Positions 42,657-53,602 are shown, numbered from the stretch's first letter. The stretch is DNA of 64,000 bases from Euborellia annulipes (GCA_023213315.1 JAKCPI010001735.1:32311-96310), one strand, 5' to 3'. Program-made: numbers and translations. The notes: generated from the letters alone by a model not told the origin.

Positions 42657-44167
42657 AAGTTCTACAATGTAGATACTATTTTATCTTGGATAGACTAAAA
42701 GGATTTGTATGTCTATGTAGAATGTCTCTCTCAAAGGTCCCTGTATCATTTAGCAAGATACGACCTTGGAGAATAGATTAAATTGACAGCTTAAATTTAA
42801 GAGGAAAGCCTCAGGGATAGTCTATTCTTCAAGGACGAATTGAGATAACAAAGACAAAGGGCTTTAGGCCTGCCTAATTCACCCTTGAGAGAGCTTTAAA
42901 AAACGATAGGCGATTTAATACAAATTGTTATTATGGACTAACTGGCTAAGAATTACACTGAACAAGACAAAGGAGAGCTTCGAAATGGTGATCCTGAGGA
43001 ATCGTGTAAAAATGCCACGATACTATTTATTACATATAATATTTGTAATTATATAAAAAGTTCTGGCTGTTACAGAATTAGATTACCAAGGAGAGGATGC
43101 AGCCAATATTAAAATCCTCTATTTTTCAACACTCATTAATTCGGAACTTTTCGATAGGGTATCGGCTGTTAGACTTGTCTGCCATCTTTTGCAGGAATGC
43201 TGAACTATTTGACACATAATTTTTAAATAATATCTACTAATCTTATTTGAAAATTTTCATAATTAATATGTGATTAAAAATAACAATAAATTCATTTTTA
43301 AATTTAGAAAAAATTTAAGATTTTTGGTTTGCTGTATTAGCTTGATAACAAAAAAATCCCTTATGAGTATACACGTAATTCATTAAAAAAAAATCTGATT
43401 GAAAAATTTCTTATAATAGTCTAGTTTTTTTAAAAGTACGTTTAAACGCTGCTCCTACAATAGATGCTTATATTATTGGCTCCATCTTTTCCTTGATAAT
43501 TTGTAATGTCTAAATGGCCTTTGGGAGAAACATAACATTCAGAGGAAATAAAAAAAAGATTCCGAATGTTTCAAAAGTAATCTTAAAGTTGATAAAAATC
43601 TCATCCTTCTTTTATCATTAAAGAAAAGACAATTTGCATTTTTTTTTTTCTATTAATAAAATGAGACAAATTTCATTTCTTTAGAATTGCTAAATTGTTC
43701 TAACTAATAACTTTGAAAAGTAGATCAGAGAGTTATAATAATAAATAAATTGTTAAAGAATGGAAAGCTTTGTCATAAAAGTTTAATGAAATACAATCGC
43801 CAGATTAAAAAAAAAAAGAGATGAGGGAGAAAGAAATATTTAAATCTTATATCTTGCCTTTTTTTTAATGTAAAATGATATTGTTAATTTTAATTTAAAA
43901 AATTCCTGGAGCAGAAAGAATATTCATTAAAAATATAATTCTAATTAATTGCTCTGATAATAAGAGGACCAAGGTGTTTTTTGTTTTGAAATGAATAGCA
44001 TGTATGTTCCTGTAAGTTCATTTTGCCCACTATGCCTAACTGGAAGATAGGTCACCAAATTAACCCGCTTGCTGATAAAGTGAATATTCAGGGGCTTTCA
44101 TTCTTGTCAAGTGTTTTTTTAAACTACAGTAATAGTTGAAAAATTATTTAATTTTTTGATATTTTTT
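42657..44167. other. Low-repeat AT-rich stretch
   Basis: Short facing segments near 42722-42895 (AGAATAGATT and TAGTCTATTCTT) suggest an old inverted repeat. No exon or known element was recognised in the remaining 1.3 kb. Confidence 0.35.
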
Positions 44168-44291
44168 TAAAGTCTTTCCGGCATCTTAGGCCACAGGCTT
44201 TAAATGATACATAATATATAAATTACAAATTATACAAATGATCCAGGCCCATTTATTTACACCATTTGCAACCCAAATGATTTAAATAAAT
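44168..44291 (-). mobile_element. SINE-1 relic
   Basis: AAAGTCTTTCCGGCATCTTA with GGCC, then GATCCAGGCCCATTTATTTA and ACCCAAATGATTTAAATA are complements of the SINE-1/2 module and the hairpin region. The tRNA head is lost. Confidence 0.55.
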
Positions 44292-44744
44292 ATTATTTAT
44301 ATATTTTACAAACTTAAAACAAAGGGCCGCGTAAAACGAATGTTACCGGTACACAATCAAATAAGAAGTTTAAATTAACATTTTTTATAATTTTGCAAAA
44401 AAAAAATATTTTTATTTAAATCGACAAGTGAGTACTTGGATGGCAACCATGAATTACACGAACTAAGAAGAATAAGCAACAATTCTTAGGTATTTTTTAA
44501 CCCCCTGAACATAGTCAATGACTGAGCCTGTTTTTTGTTTCGATATTTTTTAATAAAATAAATTAAAGAAGGTATTTACTATATCCAAGCGAATTCTTTA
44601 TCTACATCCCTCAATGAATAAAAAACTTTTGAAATGAATAGAGAAAAAATAAATTTTACCCCTGTGGAATGCATATTGTAATTGATTTATAATTAATATG
44701 AATTAAAAAAAAATTTTATAATTTGCTTGATTAATATTTTATAG

Positions 44745-44961
44745 GCGTATTCCTGTTATCATTTCTGGGGCGGATTTTTGTTTTGAACGTGACTTTCTTG
44801 CAATCCGACCGGCCCTTTTGCCCTTGGCACGTTCGGCCAATAAAAGGCCCATCTCAACAGTCAGAAATCAAATCGAAATGGCAGGCGTGGCAATTGGAAC
44901 ATTTTTCATTCATTCACCGTATTTAGAGAAGGCACAGAGTTGGCTGTCTGATATGTTTTAA
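44745..44961 (+). other. GC-rich unique island, possible exon or regulatory block
   Basis: After ATTTTATAG (acceptor-like, weak pyrimidine tract) one plus-strand frame is open for about 71 codons (RIPVIISGADFCFERDFLAI and on) to TAA at 44959. The same DNA has promoter-like marks: GGGGCGGA, GGCCAATAAAAGG (CCAAT box overlapping a TATA-like box) and AACAGTCAG (initiator-like). An ATG at 44878 opens 27 codons in that frame, and the minus strand holds a 37-codon basic frame. Which reading is functional cannot be told. G+C content makes long frames less surprising. Confidence 0.3.
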
Positions 44962-45352
44962 TGTGGTACTGTACTTGAGCTATATAAACACCGAGATAGG
45001 ATTAATTAATGGCTAACAAGAATTTCTACGATCATGTTTTGTTAATTAGAATTTCTATTTCGTGGGACATGTGAGGGATTAAGGAAGAAAGAAGAATATA
45101 GTGCACTAGTGCTGACACTGTATATTGACATCAAAAAGAAAAAAATCAAATATTAAATTAAAGTAGATCACCTAGGGCAAGATTTGCAAAAAAAAAAGGT
45201 TTGTAAATAGTAGAAACTCGCTTAGCGAACACCACTCATTACGAGTAATTCGCATAACGAGCAAAAATAATGACTTGCTTAACGAGCGACGTTGCGCATA
45301 ACGAAGGGCGAGGAGAGGAGAAATCCTGGAATGTGCGCATCAGTCTGTGTCT

Positions 45353-46471
45353 CAAGGGCGGATACAAGAGGGGGGAGGGGGTAGAGGGGGTAATCACTCC
45401 CTTTTACTTTCTCTTACCTATGTATATATGTAATATATATATAGAGAGAAAGTATTGGATTCATGTCAAAAATTCGATGTCGAGATTTTGATGGATCTTC
45501 ACGTTTTGAGGTCCCCTGAATCCAAAAAAGTGGTTTTCGCGACATGGTCTGTCTGTGTGTGTGTGTGTGGGTGTGTGTGTGGGTGTGTGTGTGGGTGTGT
45601 CTGTGTTCAATTTTAAGCATGAAGGAATTGAGCTATGAGGCTGAAATTTTATATTTAAGTTAAACACCCTCCTGGACCGGAAAAATAAGCTTTTAATCAA
45701 AATCAGCCAAAGATTACTAGTACTTTACTGATGTACTTTTTCAGTTTTTTTCGATTTTCTCAAAATTTGCTTCAACGATTTTTTTTTAAATTCAAAAATC
45801 AATTATTTTTTAGATGCTCTTTAAAATGTATATTCTCATTTTGTGATTGAAATCTTCTGAAGACCACTTTACTCTTGTACTCCATAAAAAAGATAGGAGA
45901 AATGGTTGCCATGGTATCAAAATATAAATATTTTCCCATACTTATAAATTTTACATCTTGAATTCAATTGTACCCTACTGTCGGAAACTAAATACATGTC
46001 GACACAAAAAATCTGGTGTGACAAGCACAGTACACAACTTTCGATTACCGAAGGTAAGAGAAAGTTGTGTGCTGTGGCCAGTCACACCAGATTTTTTTTG
46101 GGGATTAAATTTTATTTTTAATATAAAATTTTAAAAGTTAATAGGCCTACTTAAAAATTTGATTTGTATTTATATTCTGTTAAACAAGTACAGAATTACA
46201 CCTTGAAATTACCAAAAGTAAGAAAAAATTGTGTGCTGTGCGACCAAGGGCGGATACAAGGGGGGTAAAGGGGGCAATTACCCCCCCCCCCGAGATTCGA
46301 AAAAAATACCTTTTTTCGCAAAAAAATTTATTTTTAATGTAAAATTTTTAAAATTAATACTTAAAAATTTGATGTGTATTTATATTCTGGCAAACAATTA
46401 TTGAATGTGCTTTTAAATTACCGAAATTAAAAAAAAATAGTGTGCTGTGCGACCAGTCACACCAGATTACC

Positions 46472-46503
<32 letters not shown>

Positions 46504-46568
46504 TTTTCTCCCCCCCCCACCTACTCTCCTCCCCTCCCCCCCAAGAAACTCCTCTGGATCCGCTCTTG
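45353..46568. mobile_element. hAT-like MITE with internal tandem duplication
   Basis: CTGTGTCT (45345-45352) and CTGTGTCA (46569-46576) flank it. The ends are CAAGGGCGGATACAAG and CTCCTCTGGATCCGCTCTTG. A unit of about 200 bp starting CAAGGGCGGATACAAG and ending GTGTGCTGTGCGAC occurs twice, from 45353 (split by TH) and from 46245. The second copy continues to the right end through half a TH hairpin and a long poly-C tract (46472-46503). Confidence 0.75.
45402..46099 (+). mobile_element. TH element, complete short subtype, nested
   Basis: TTTTACTTTCTCTTACCTAT begins the copy inside the first unit of the duplicated hAT-like MITE. The CATGTCAAAAATTCGATGTC block, a long GT/GTCTG tract (45544-45604), the body, and the 3' hairpin ending GTCACACCAGATTTTTTTT follow. 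Flanking CCC and GGGG belong to the host MITE. No duplication of host sequence is seen. Confidence 0.92.
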
Positions 46569-46719
46569 CTGTGTCATGGGGTGACAGATCTTAGAGAAGA
46601 ATGTTATTGTTTCGCAAACGAGTGTTTCACTTTACGAGTATGATTTTGGAACCAATTATGCTTTTGAAGCGAGGTTCCACTGTGATTTTACTTTTCTGAT
46701 TTTAATAAATTTGACTTTC

Positions 46720-46859
46720 TACGCCGGGGTCCCGGGTTAGCCTCCCGTTCCAGGCGGGAAAAATTCATTTCATTTGATTTGACTACAAATCATTTGAAAT
46801 AAATAGGGATGGGATCTAAATGGCCTTAGATGCCGAAAAAGACTTTAAGAAAAAAAAAA
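46720..46859 (+). mobile_element. SINE-2 copy (best preserved)
   Basis: CCGGGTTAGCCTCCCGTTCC head with a CCCGTTCCAGGCGGG stem. ATTTCATTTGATTTGACTAC and ATCATTTGAAATAAATAGGG follow, then the module TAAATGGCCTTAGATGCCGA with AAAAGACTTTAAG and an A run. Confidence 0.8.
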
Positions 46860-46920
46860 CCGTTTTCTTTCAGGCAGCCTTTTTTTTTGATAAATGATAA
46901 ATAAATAGATTGCAACTTAC

Positions 46921-46956
46921 AAATCTAATGTATTGCCACCCGGCAAAGATGCTTAC
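46921..46956 (-). other. Candidate recursive-splicing exon (36 nt)
   Basis: Minus strand: CTCTTTCTTTTTGTTTCAG ends at 46957, and GTAAGC begins immediately at 46956. After 36 nt (containing TTTGCCGGGTGG) a donor GTAAGTTG starts at 46920. The pyrimidine tract is the best of the three sites. It lies about 3.2 kb downstream of the minus-strand promoter and first exon at 50.1-50.4 kb, so it could act in that gene's first intron. A 12-codon in-frame microexon is the alternative. Confidence 0.5.
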
Positions 46957-48350
46957 CTGAAACAAAAAGAAAGAGAAAATTATTTAAAATATAATCAAAA
47001 TGAATGAATTTTTACTTTTTAATATTTACAGACTGAATAATAGACAGTTGTACAGATTATCACGGTTATAAAATATCATTTCACAAAGAAATATTTGATG
47101 CAAATGGAGTCCTTCAGTGATTATATATTCCTGTGATAATTTGGTTTGGATTATAAGTTGTGATAAATCATGATAATCAAAAACATGATTAAAAAAGTGA
47201 TATTTTTGTTTTAAAAAGATGATATTTTGTTTTTTATCCGACGATGTACCTTAAGTTAGTAAGTATAAAATTTAAGACAATAACATAAAATAGGAAATAA
47301 ATTTTTATTAGAAAAGGGAAAAGAATTATATTTGAAATGAAAAAAGAATAAAAATTGATTTACCAAATAAAAAAATACGAAATAAAATCCTTATAATGAA
47401 GTAATCAATGATTTTAGTGACGTTTCTCTGACGTCATGGTTTTAGTAATAACAAGTCGTCACAGAGAACGATAAACTCCTTTAGGAAAGCAATATTTTTA
47501 ATTTTCTGATCATTTTCTTTTAATATTATTGTTATTGAATTCGAACAGAGGATTGATTTGTTTCTATTTTACTTAGGTATAAAATATATTCTGCAGTTAA
47601 TAGATTGGGTTTTCAAATGAGAATCCAATTACGCCAAAATAGTTATTAGACGGAACCATGCATGTCATAAGGTCCGGTGTCAGGAAGGGTTTAAAAATAT
47701 TTTGTAAGAAGTATGGGCTCCAAAAAATGTCTATATTTTTTAAAAACATTTTGAATTTATTTTATTAATCATTTTTTTTAAGGGGAGAATTGTGTAAATA
47801 AATATAATACGGTACAATGTTTTTGAATTTTTTAGAATCCAAGATTTTGAAGTGATGACGGACGGGGATCAATTATTTTTCAAGACTATTTATTTAGCAA
47901 AATTTAGAGTAAAAAAAGAAAAGAAAAGAAATGACTATAATATATAATTAGAGAGATGTTATATTTTTATTTAGAGTTTTGATAATTAATCAAAGGTACG
48001 AAATTATTATTATTATTATTTATTTATTTATTCCTTTCGATTTTTGTCTGATTCGATTTCTTTTGTCGATTGAAAGAGTCAAGGTTGCCTTTCATTATGA
48101 TGCCAATATTTCATTTAGAAAACAAAAAAATTAATCATTTATTTTATCATCAATCATCAAGAGTCAAGGGTCATTAAATTCAAAAAAAGAAAAAAAATTC
48201 ATTTTAAATAAATACTCTTTTGAGATTTGCATCTCTATAAAATAATTTTTTTCTTTTCTTTTGCAAAAAAATAAACGTTCAAAATATTTTACATTCCGCA
48301 GCTAATGCCATATAAAATGAATAAATCCGAAGTGATTTTGACCTAGTGAG
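46957..48350. other. Low-repeat AT-rich stretch
   Basis: It holds the pyrimidine tract of the splice site at its left edge (minus strand) and a TTA/TTTA run at 48006-48032. Nothing else was recognised. Confidence 0.45.
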
Positions 48351-48703
48351 CAGCGGCGTAACTAGCCTTTGAGGGCGGAGAGAGGGGGGGGAGGGTGAAG
48401 CCCAACTGGGGAGCCGTTTTTTGTTCGAGCTTTTTTATTTAGTAGGCTAAATTTATACGAATCTCATTCGACTTTTTTTTTGTAATTTTTCTCCGGATTT
48501 GTGATATAAAATGAATTTATTATGAAATTTCAAAAAAAAAAAGCCAGAGATTTCGGGAAAAACTTGGAGATTGCGGAAAAAAAAGCCGGAAAGCCGGATG
48601 TGCTAGGGCGCCTATTTCGATATCGAGGGGCGCCAAAGGCTTGATGCGCCTTGGGCGGAGGGAGGGGCGAGCGCCCCCTTCGTCCCCACCTGATATGCTA
48701 CCG
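48351..48703. mobile_element. hAT-like MITE, 8-bp duplication
   Basis: CTAGTGAG at 48343-48350 and 48704-48711 flanks it. The left end CAGCGGCGTAACTAGCC is typical; the right end (TGATATGCTACCG) is eroded. G-rich and C-rich stretches occur near each end, with AAGCCGGAAAGCCGG and GGCGCC phrases inside. Confidence 0.7.
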
Positions 48704-48755
48704 CTAGTGAGAGAGAGAGCCCCTTCTAATAAAGTTATTAAATATCAAAGATACT

Positions 48756-49000
48756 TTTTACTTTCTCTTACCTTTATATAATATAGAGAGAGAAAGTATT
48801 GGTTTCATGTCAAAATTTCGATGTCGTGATTTTGGTGGATATACACGTTTTGATTTGAGCTCCCCTGAATCCAAAAAAGTGGTTTTCGCGACATGGTCTG
48901 TCTGTGAACAAAATATCTCAAGAACGAAAAGAGCTAATCAATTATTTTTTAGATGCTCTTTAAAATGTATATTCTCATTTTGTTCTCAAAATTGTTTGAA
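48756..49000 (+). mobile_element. TH element with internal deletion
   Basis: TTTTTACTTTCTCTTACCTT, the CATGTCAAAATTTCGATGTC block and GACATGGTCTGTCTGTGAAC are present. The copy then jumps from GAACGAAAAGAGCTA to ATCAATTATTTTTTAGATGC and ends near 49000. Confidence 0.85.
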
Positions 49001-50133
49001 AAAAAAAGAGAGGGAATTCTTACAAATTGGAATGATGATTTTTCTTTTTCTTCAATAATAACAAGAGATCGATTTCAAGTTTAGAAATTTATTCATAGAA
49101 TTTATAAATAGATAGTAAACTATTATTAATGAAATCATCTTAGTTAATATTTAAACTTGGAACAAATATTTACGTAAAACCAATTAACAAAATATTTATT
49201 GTTAGTGAAAGATATTAGATTTCCAGCATGTGATTATTTTACACGCAATTTAATTGAAAGAGATGATTAAAATCTTCCCCTTTAATCAATCAGATGGGAA
49301 AAAAATATAAATAAAATTTGAATTTAAATATAGTGAATATGTTTACAAAACTACATACATAGAACGTGTTGAAACTTGGTTATTATCGTTATTTCATATG
49401 AATTCTATTACGGTAATAAGGTCTTATTCTTATTAGTATGTAACTCGAGTTACATACTAAATTTTCTTTGATTAAAAACAAATAATTTTGTTATGTTATG
49501 TTAATAAAGACTCTTGTGAATATTATATCGCGCTAACCTTTTGTGCAAGACTTGACTGATGATGAATTCCCAAGAAGAAAAAAAACTTAAATTTTTAAAG
49601 GTGTGTGTACCGGTATATAAACTTAGGCAAGTCTGTTAATTTAAAAGGACAGGAGGAGGGGGCCACTAATTGAATTCCTTGCAATTTAATTACCTAATAG
49701 AATTATACATTGTGTAAATGGTAATTGCTTTTTGAGTGATTAATATTTTTTGATTAATTATTCTTTCCGAATAATTTATCAATCCCTTTATCCCAGTTAA
49801 ATATATATAAAAAAAAACTATATTAGTACATTAAATACCTAATAACAAAAACCCATTGAGTTAGGGAGATCAAATGTAATAAAAAATAAATACTAATAAA
49901 ACCCCCTGTGAGCTGTTTTGTAATGGAAATAATAATTAAATAATATAATAATATGTTAACCTAATGAATAACAAAAATAATTTTTATGTTATAAAAACGT
50001 GCATAAGAACGAAGTATTGGTTAGGTAGATTAGATCTTAAGGTGTTACATGACCACCCAGTTTTTGATAAAACGCGAGTCAACGACATCTTTTATGCTAT
50101 TTGTTTAAAAAAAATAAAGACAGATTAACTCAC
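49001..50133. other. Low-repeat AT-rich stretch
   Basis: A short perfect palindrome around TTAGTATGTAACTCGAGTTACATACTAA (49434-49461) is the only structure seen. No repeat family or exon. Confidence 0.4.
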
Positions 50134-50320
50134 CAATCCATAACGATGTTCATTCACCTCCTTATTAGATCCTTTAAAAACACTTTTTGAAACACTATAA
50201 ACGATATTAATTACTCGAATGAGAAAACACATAATTAAAAAAACAAATTCACAATTTCGCACTCTCACTGTTAAAATCACAAGCGTCTTCTTTAGACTGC
50301 TGGGACAACTAGCCGACAAT
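50134..50320 (-). other. Probable first exon, minus strand
   Basis: It follows the CRE/CCAAT promoter and ends in the consensus donor GGATTG|GTGAGTTAATC at 50134/50133. Possible starts are near GTCCCAGCAGTCTAAAG (about 50290-50307) or TTTTAACAGTGAGA (about 50270). An ATG about 100 nt before the donor opens 33 codons that run through the junction (MCFLIRVINIVYSVSKSVFK and on), ending ..NEHRYGL at the donor. A shorter MNIVMD start exists in another frame. Whether it is coding depends on exon 2, which is not identified. Confidence 0.4.
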
Positions 50321-50335
50321 GCATATGAAGATGGA

Positions 50336-50395
50336 TGACGTCAGAGAAACCATCTCTGATTGGCTGATTCGCCAACAATAAGATTATAACAGCTA
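50336..50395 (-). promoter_or_regulatory. Minus-strand promoter: CRE and CCAAT boxes
   Basis: A perfect CRE palindrome TGACGTCA occupies 50336-50343. On the minus strand it is preceded by CAGCCAATCAGAG (CCAAT box, 50359-50363) and a second GTTGGC/GCCAAC element near 50371. There is no TATA box. Spacing to the presumed start (30-60 nt) is that of a TATA-less, CREB/NF-Y-type promoter. The nearest transcription unit it could serve is the minus-strand first exon next to it. Confidence 0.45.
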
Positions 50396-51067
50396 ATTTA
50401 ATTCAAATACAAACATTTGATTATTTTGATTATAATTATTAAATTCTTTTTTCATACTGATTATATATAATCCACTATGGAGTAGCCTATTATTTTTATT
50501 ATAGACTCTACTAATATATTTTTCTGTTAAAATAAAAAATATTTTCCTATTTTTCAAACAAATGATAAGTTAGAAACAATGACTCTAACTTTATAAAAAT
50601 ATTTTATCTTATTAAGTTTGGTGAAAAATTGTTAATTACAGAACCATTTTAAAAATATTTTTAAAAAATTTTCAATAATTCATTTTAATTTCAATTTTTC
50701 CAAAATTTTTCAAGGTGAGGGGTAGATCAGTGCAGCGAGACTCTACTTAACTTCTCCTCTCTTGATTATCTCCATCTCTACTTTACTAATCAATTTCTTA
50801 AAGAAAAGTAGGAACTAAAACTGTTTATTTGTTGCTAATGGAGTTAAGATCATCTAGTCAATCCGAAAGCATATTTTGTATTGTTGATGTCTGTCATTGG
50901 GCCATTTTATCAATATTTTTAAAATATTTGATTCTTAAGAAAAAGAGATAAGCAGCCAGGAGAAAAAAAATTTTAATTCTTTTTATGGACGTTTCGGACT
51001 CCAATCGCGTCCTCTTCGGTTTTCTAGATTAAAAAAAATAATTATCATAATTTTAATTAGTAATAAA
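50396..51067. other. AT-rich stretch
   Basis: 50985-51022 holds the complement of GAAGAGGACGCGATTGGAGT plus CCGAAACGTCC, a solo module of the GAAACGTC group on the minus strand. Otherwise nothing. Confidence 0.4.
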
Positions 51068-51263
51068 CAAAAATCTGGTGTGACTGGTTGCACAGCAGCA
51101 CTCTGGCCGATTTTGATTAAAAACTTATTTTGATGCTCCAGGAGGGTGTCTAACTTAAATATAAAATTTCAACCTCCTAGCTTAATTCCTTCGCGCTTTA
51201 ATTTGACACACACACACACACAGTCAGACACACAGACAGACCTTGTCGCGAAAACCACTTTTT
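51068..51263 (-). mobile_element. TH element, internally deleted
   Basis: AAAATCTGGTGTGACTGGTT gives the outer hairpin arm, then the copy jumps to CTCTGGCCGATTTTGATTAA and runs through the CA/CAGACA tract to CGCGAAAACCACTTTTT. It stops exactly where the next TH copy begins. Confidence 0.8.
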
Positions 51264-51655
51264 ACTTTCTCTTACCTATATGTATATGTTAATATACATA
51301 TATAGGTAAATAGAGAGAAAGTATTGGATTCATGTCAAAATGTCGAGATTTTGATGGATATACACGTTTTGAGGTCCCCTAAATCCAAAAAAGTGGTTTT
51401 GGCGACATGGTCTGTCTGTGAGTTTGTGTGTGTGTGTGTGTTCAATTTTAAGCATGAAGGAATTGAGCAAGGAGGTTGAAATTTTATATTTAAGTTAGAC
51501 ACCCACCTAGGGCGTGAAAATAAGCTTTTAATCGAAATCGGCCAAAATGTACTAGTACTTTACTGATGTACTTTTCAGTTTTTTTCGAATTTCTCGCTCC
51601 ACCGATTTTGATTAAGATTCAAAAATCAATTATTTTTTAAATGCTCTTTAACTTT
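51264..51655 (+). mobile_element. TH element, 5' half, abutting an inverted copy
   Basis: ACTTTCTCTTACCTATATGT with an inner ACCTATATGTATATG/CATATATAGGT stem opens it. The CATGTCAAAATGTCGAGATT block, GTCTG and GT tract, and body run to ATGCTCTTTAACTTT. No 3' hairpin. Confidence 0.85.
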
Positions 51656-53289
51656 TAATTTTATAAATCTGGTAATCTCTCCTATTGAATCCGATTTCAA
51701 TTTCTCAAGAAATCTATACCCAATCAAATAATCAGTGCCTTGGATGAGCTTATTTTTATTTATTTATTTTTTTTTGGAAGGGATATCTTTGAATCATTAC
51801 TGGGAAATAAACGAGAGATTTAAAAGAAAAATCCAATCACTATTTGATGAAAGTTAATGAAAGTCAAAATGAACTCAAGAGAGCCTTTTCTCAATCTCTA
51901 TCGTAAGGAGAGAAAATGCTCTTAGAAAGAAATAGAAAGCCCCTGAGTAATGGATTAAACGTCAGAAAATTGGATAAAATTTAACCAAACATCAATTAAT
52001 CATTTTCTGTATATTTAAGAAAAAAAAGTTATTTAAAACTTATTTTGGTTTTTAATTGACATCTCCATCATATTTAAGAGTGAGTCGGAAAGCCCGAGGG
52101 GGTGTGAGACCGAGGGGTGGGTGCGATAATTGGAGGAAATATCAATTTCAAAAGTTTTTTTGTCAAGAAAAAAGGCTTTATCGAATTTAACTGGATGCCT
52201 ACTTAATATTATATAGGCTCCATTCGATTTTAATCAGTCTTGAAAACGAGGTTAATTAAAATCAAGTTAACAAGTAACGAGATTAAAGGAAAAGTGAAAA
52301 ATTCTCTCTTTAAGTTCAATCTTATTTATTAAAGTGAAAACAAGTTTGCGATTTTATGATTATGATTATAGAGCTATTCACATCCTTCTTCTTCTTTAAT
52401 TATTGATAGTAGAAAATGATGTTAAACTAAAATTTCAACTGTAAACGTTAATTAAAAATATTTTATTAAAAATTTTCAAATAAATAAGAATACATATAAC
52501 TAGGCCTATATAAAGCATCTGAGTTTTATTTATATTTTTTTTTTTTTTTTTCAAGATACTTTGAGCTATCTGAATATCTCTAAATTGAAGCGATTATATC
52601 CATATTGATCCACAAGGGGGGGGGGGGGGGGCTAGTCTTGATTGTTTGTTTTTTTTGTTTTTTTTTGGTTTTTTGTAAAATTCCAATTTTTTCCCTCTTG
52701 AGAAAATCATTTGACTTTTTTTTTTTTTTTTTTTTTAGTATACAAGTATCGTCCAATCTTTTCAAAGTTCGGTCGGTTCTTAACTAAAATAATTCATAAA
52801 TAATTGGTAATATATTTTTGCAGTATATTTAAAATTAGAAATGGCAGATATTTTCTACAATAAGCGGGACATTTTTAAAAATCGGAGGGACGAGGGACAG
52901 TCCTTCAAAAAGCGGGACTGTGCCGACAAAATCGGGGCGTGTGGTCACCTTAGATTATAATGAATGTCACGAAAATTTTTCTCTCTTTATTATTCTCATT
53001 TTCATAATTGGAAATTTACATAATCTCTACTTTTCTTTAAAAGTTTGTAATTCAATAAATGTATGTCTTAAAATGTTAGACAGACAAAGCGCATATTAAT
53101 AAATAAATAATCATAACACGGTTTGATCTCTTTTCTGGCCACTTAGTGCTGTATATAAATAAGTAGGCTAAATGATTTTAAACTATCCTAAATAAAATTT
53201 TATTTCATATTAGTATTTAAAAGTAAGCTTATACTTAATTTTTTTAATACCATACATCTTTTTCTTCATTAAATTCGGATGAGATTTGC
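51656..53289. other. Low-repeat stretch with homopolymers
   Basis: A 16-18-base G run at 52616-52631 and T runs at 52538-52553 and 52716-52737 stand out. No exon or paired termini were found around the G run. Confidence 0.4.
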
Positions 53290-53602
53290 ACATTTCCCTA
53301 ATATCTCTGAGGCAACCATGTGTGTGACTATGCAGAAAAACATCACGAGAGAGCAGATTACTACAGCTTGTCAAAGGGGATGAGGCAATGAGGGAATGAA
53401 GCCAGACATCCTGAGGAATGCTCGTGCCAAGTAGCGGGATTGCTCTCTAGGGATTTCTAGCTATGTCTTGGTGAGCACAGCTACTGTTCACCCTGCTTTC
53501 AGTTTTATTGAACCCTCCAAAGCCGAAATCTCAGCAGCTTTTGACGGAATTGAACCAATGCCCAAATGGAGCAGGGGGAAAAAAGAACAGAAAGAAGACT
53601 AG
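53290..53602 (+). other. GC-rich unique island, possible terminal exon
   Basis: About 310 bp of complex, non-repetitive DNA. TTCACCCTGCTTTCAG ends at 53502 as a good acceptor. From it a frame reads FIEPSKAEISAAFDGIEPMP and on to TAG at 53600, about 33 codons, and the frame is open back to about 53434. GGTGAGCA just upstream is donor-like. It may be a small exon or a conserved regulatory block. No AATAAA follows closely. Confidence 0.25.

Larger units (their letters stand above)
45208..46682. mobile_element. pogo/Tigger-like MITE, host of nested insertions
   Basis: Left end TAGTAGAAACTCGCTTAGCG and right end GAAGCGAGGTTCCACTG are imperfect inverted repeats of the CAGTGGAACCTCGCTT type. Internal phrases ATAACGAGCAAA and CTTTACGAGTATG agree with pogo-like elements. 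About 1.2 kb of the span is later insertion (45353-46568). The TA duplication is not intact. Confidence 0.65.

Noticed and set aside
45414..45700. Minus-strand histidine/threonine-rich frames (also at 62915-63186)
   Set aside because: They arise from the GT/GTCTG microsatellite of TH and are not conserved between copies.
46440..46643. 67-codon proline-rich frame
   Set aside because: It reads through the poly-C tract of the hAT-like MITE; no start, splice or poly(A) context.
48807..49058. 83-codon frame starting at a conserved ATG
   Set aside because: It is the TH block CATGTCAAAATTTCGATGTC and what follows. The same ATG occurs in most TH copies but the frame is broken in the others.
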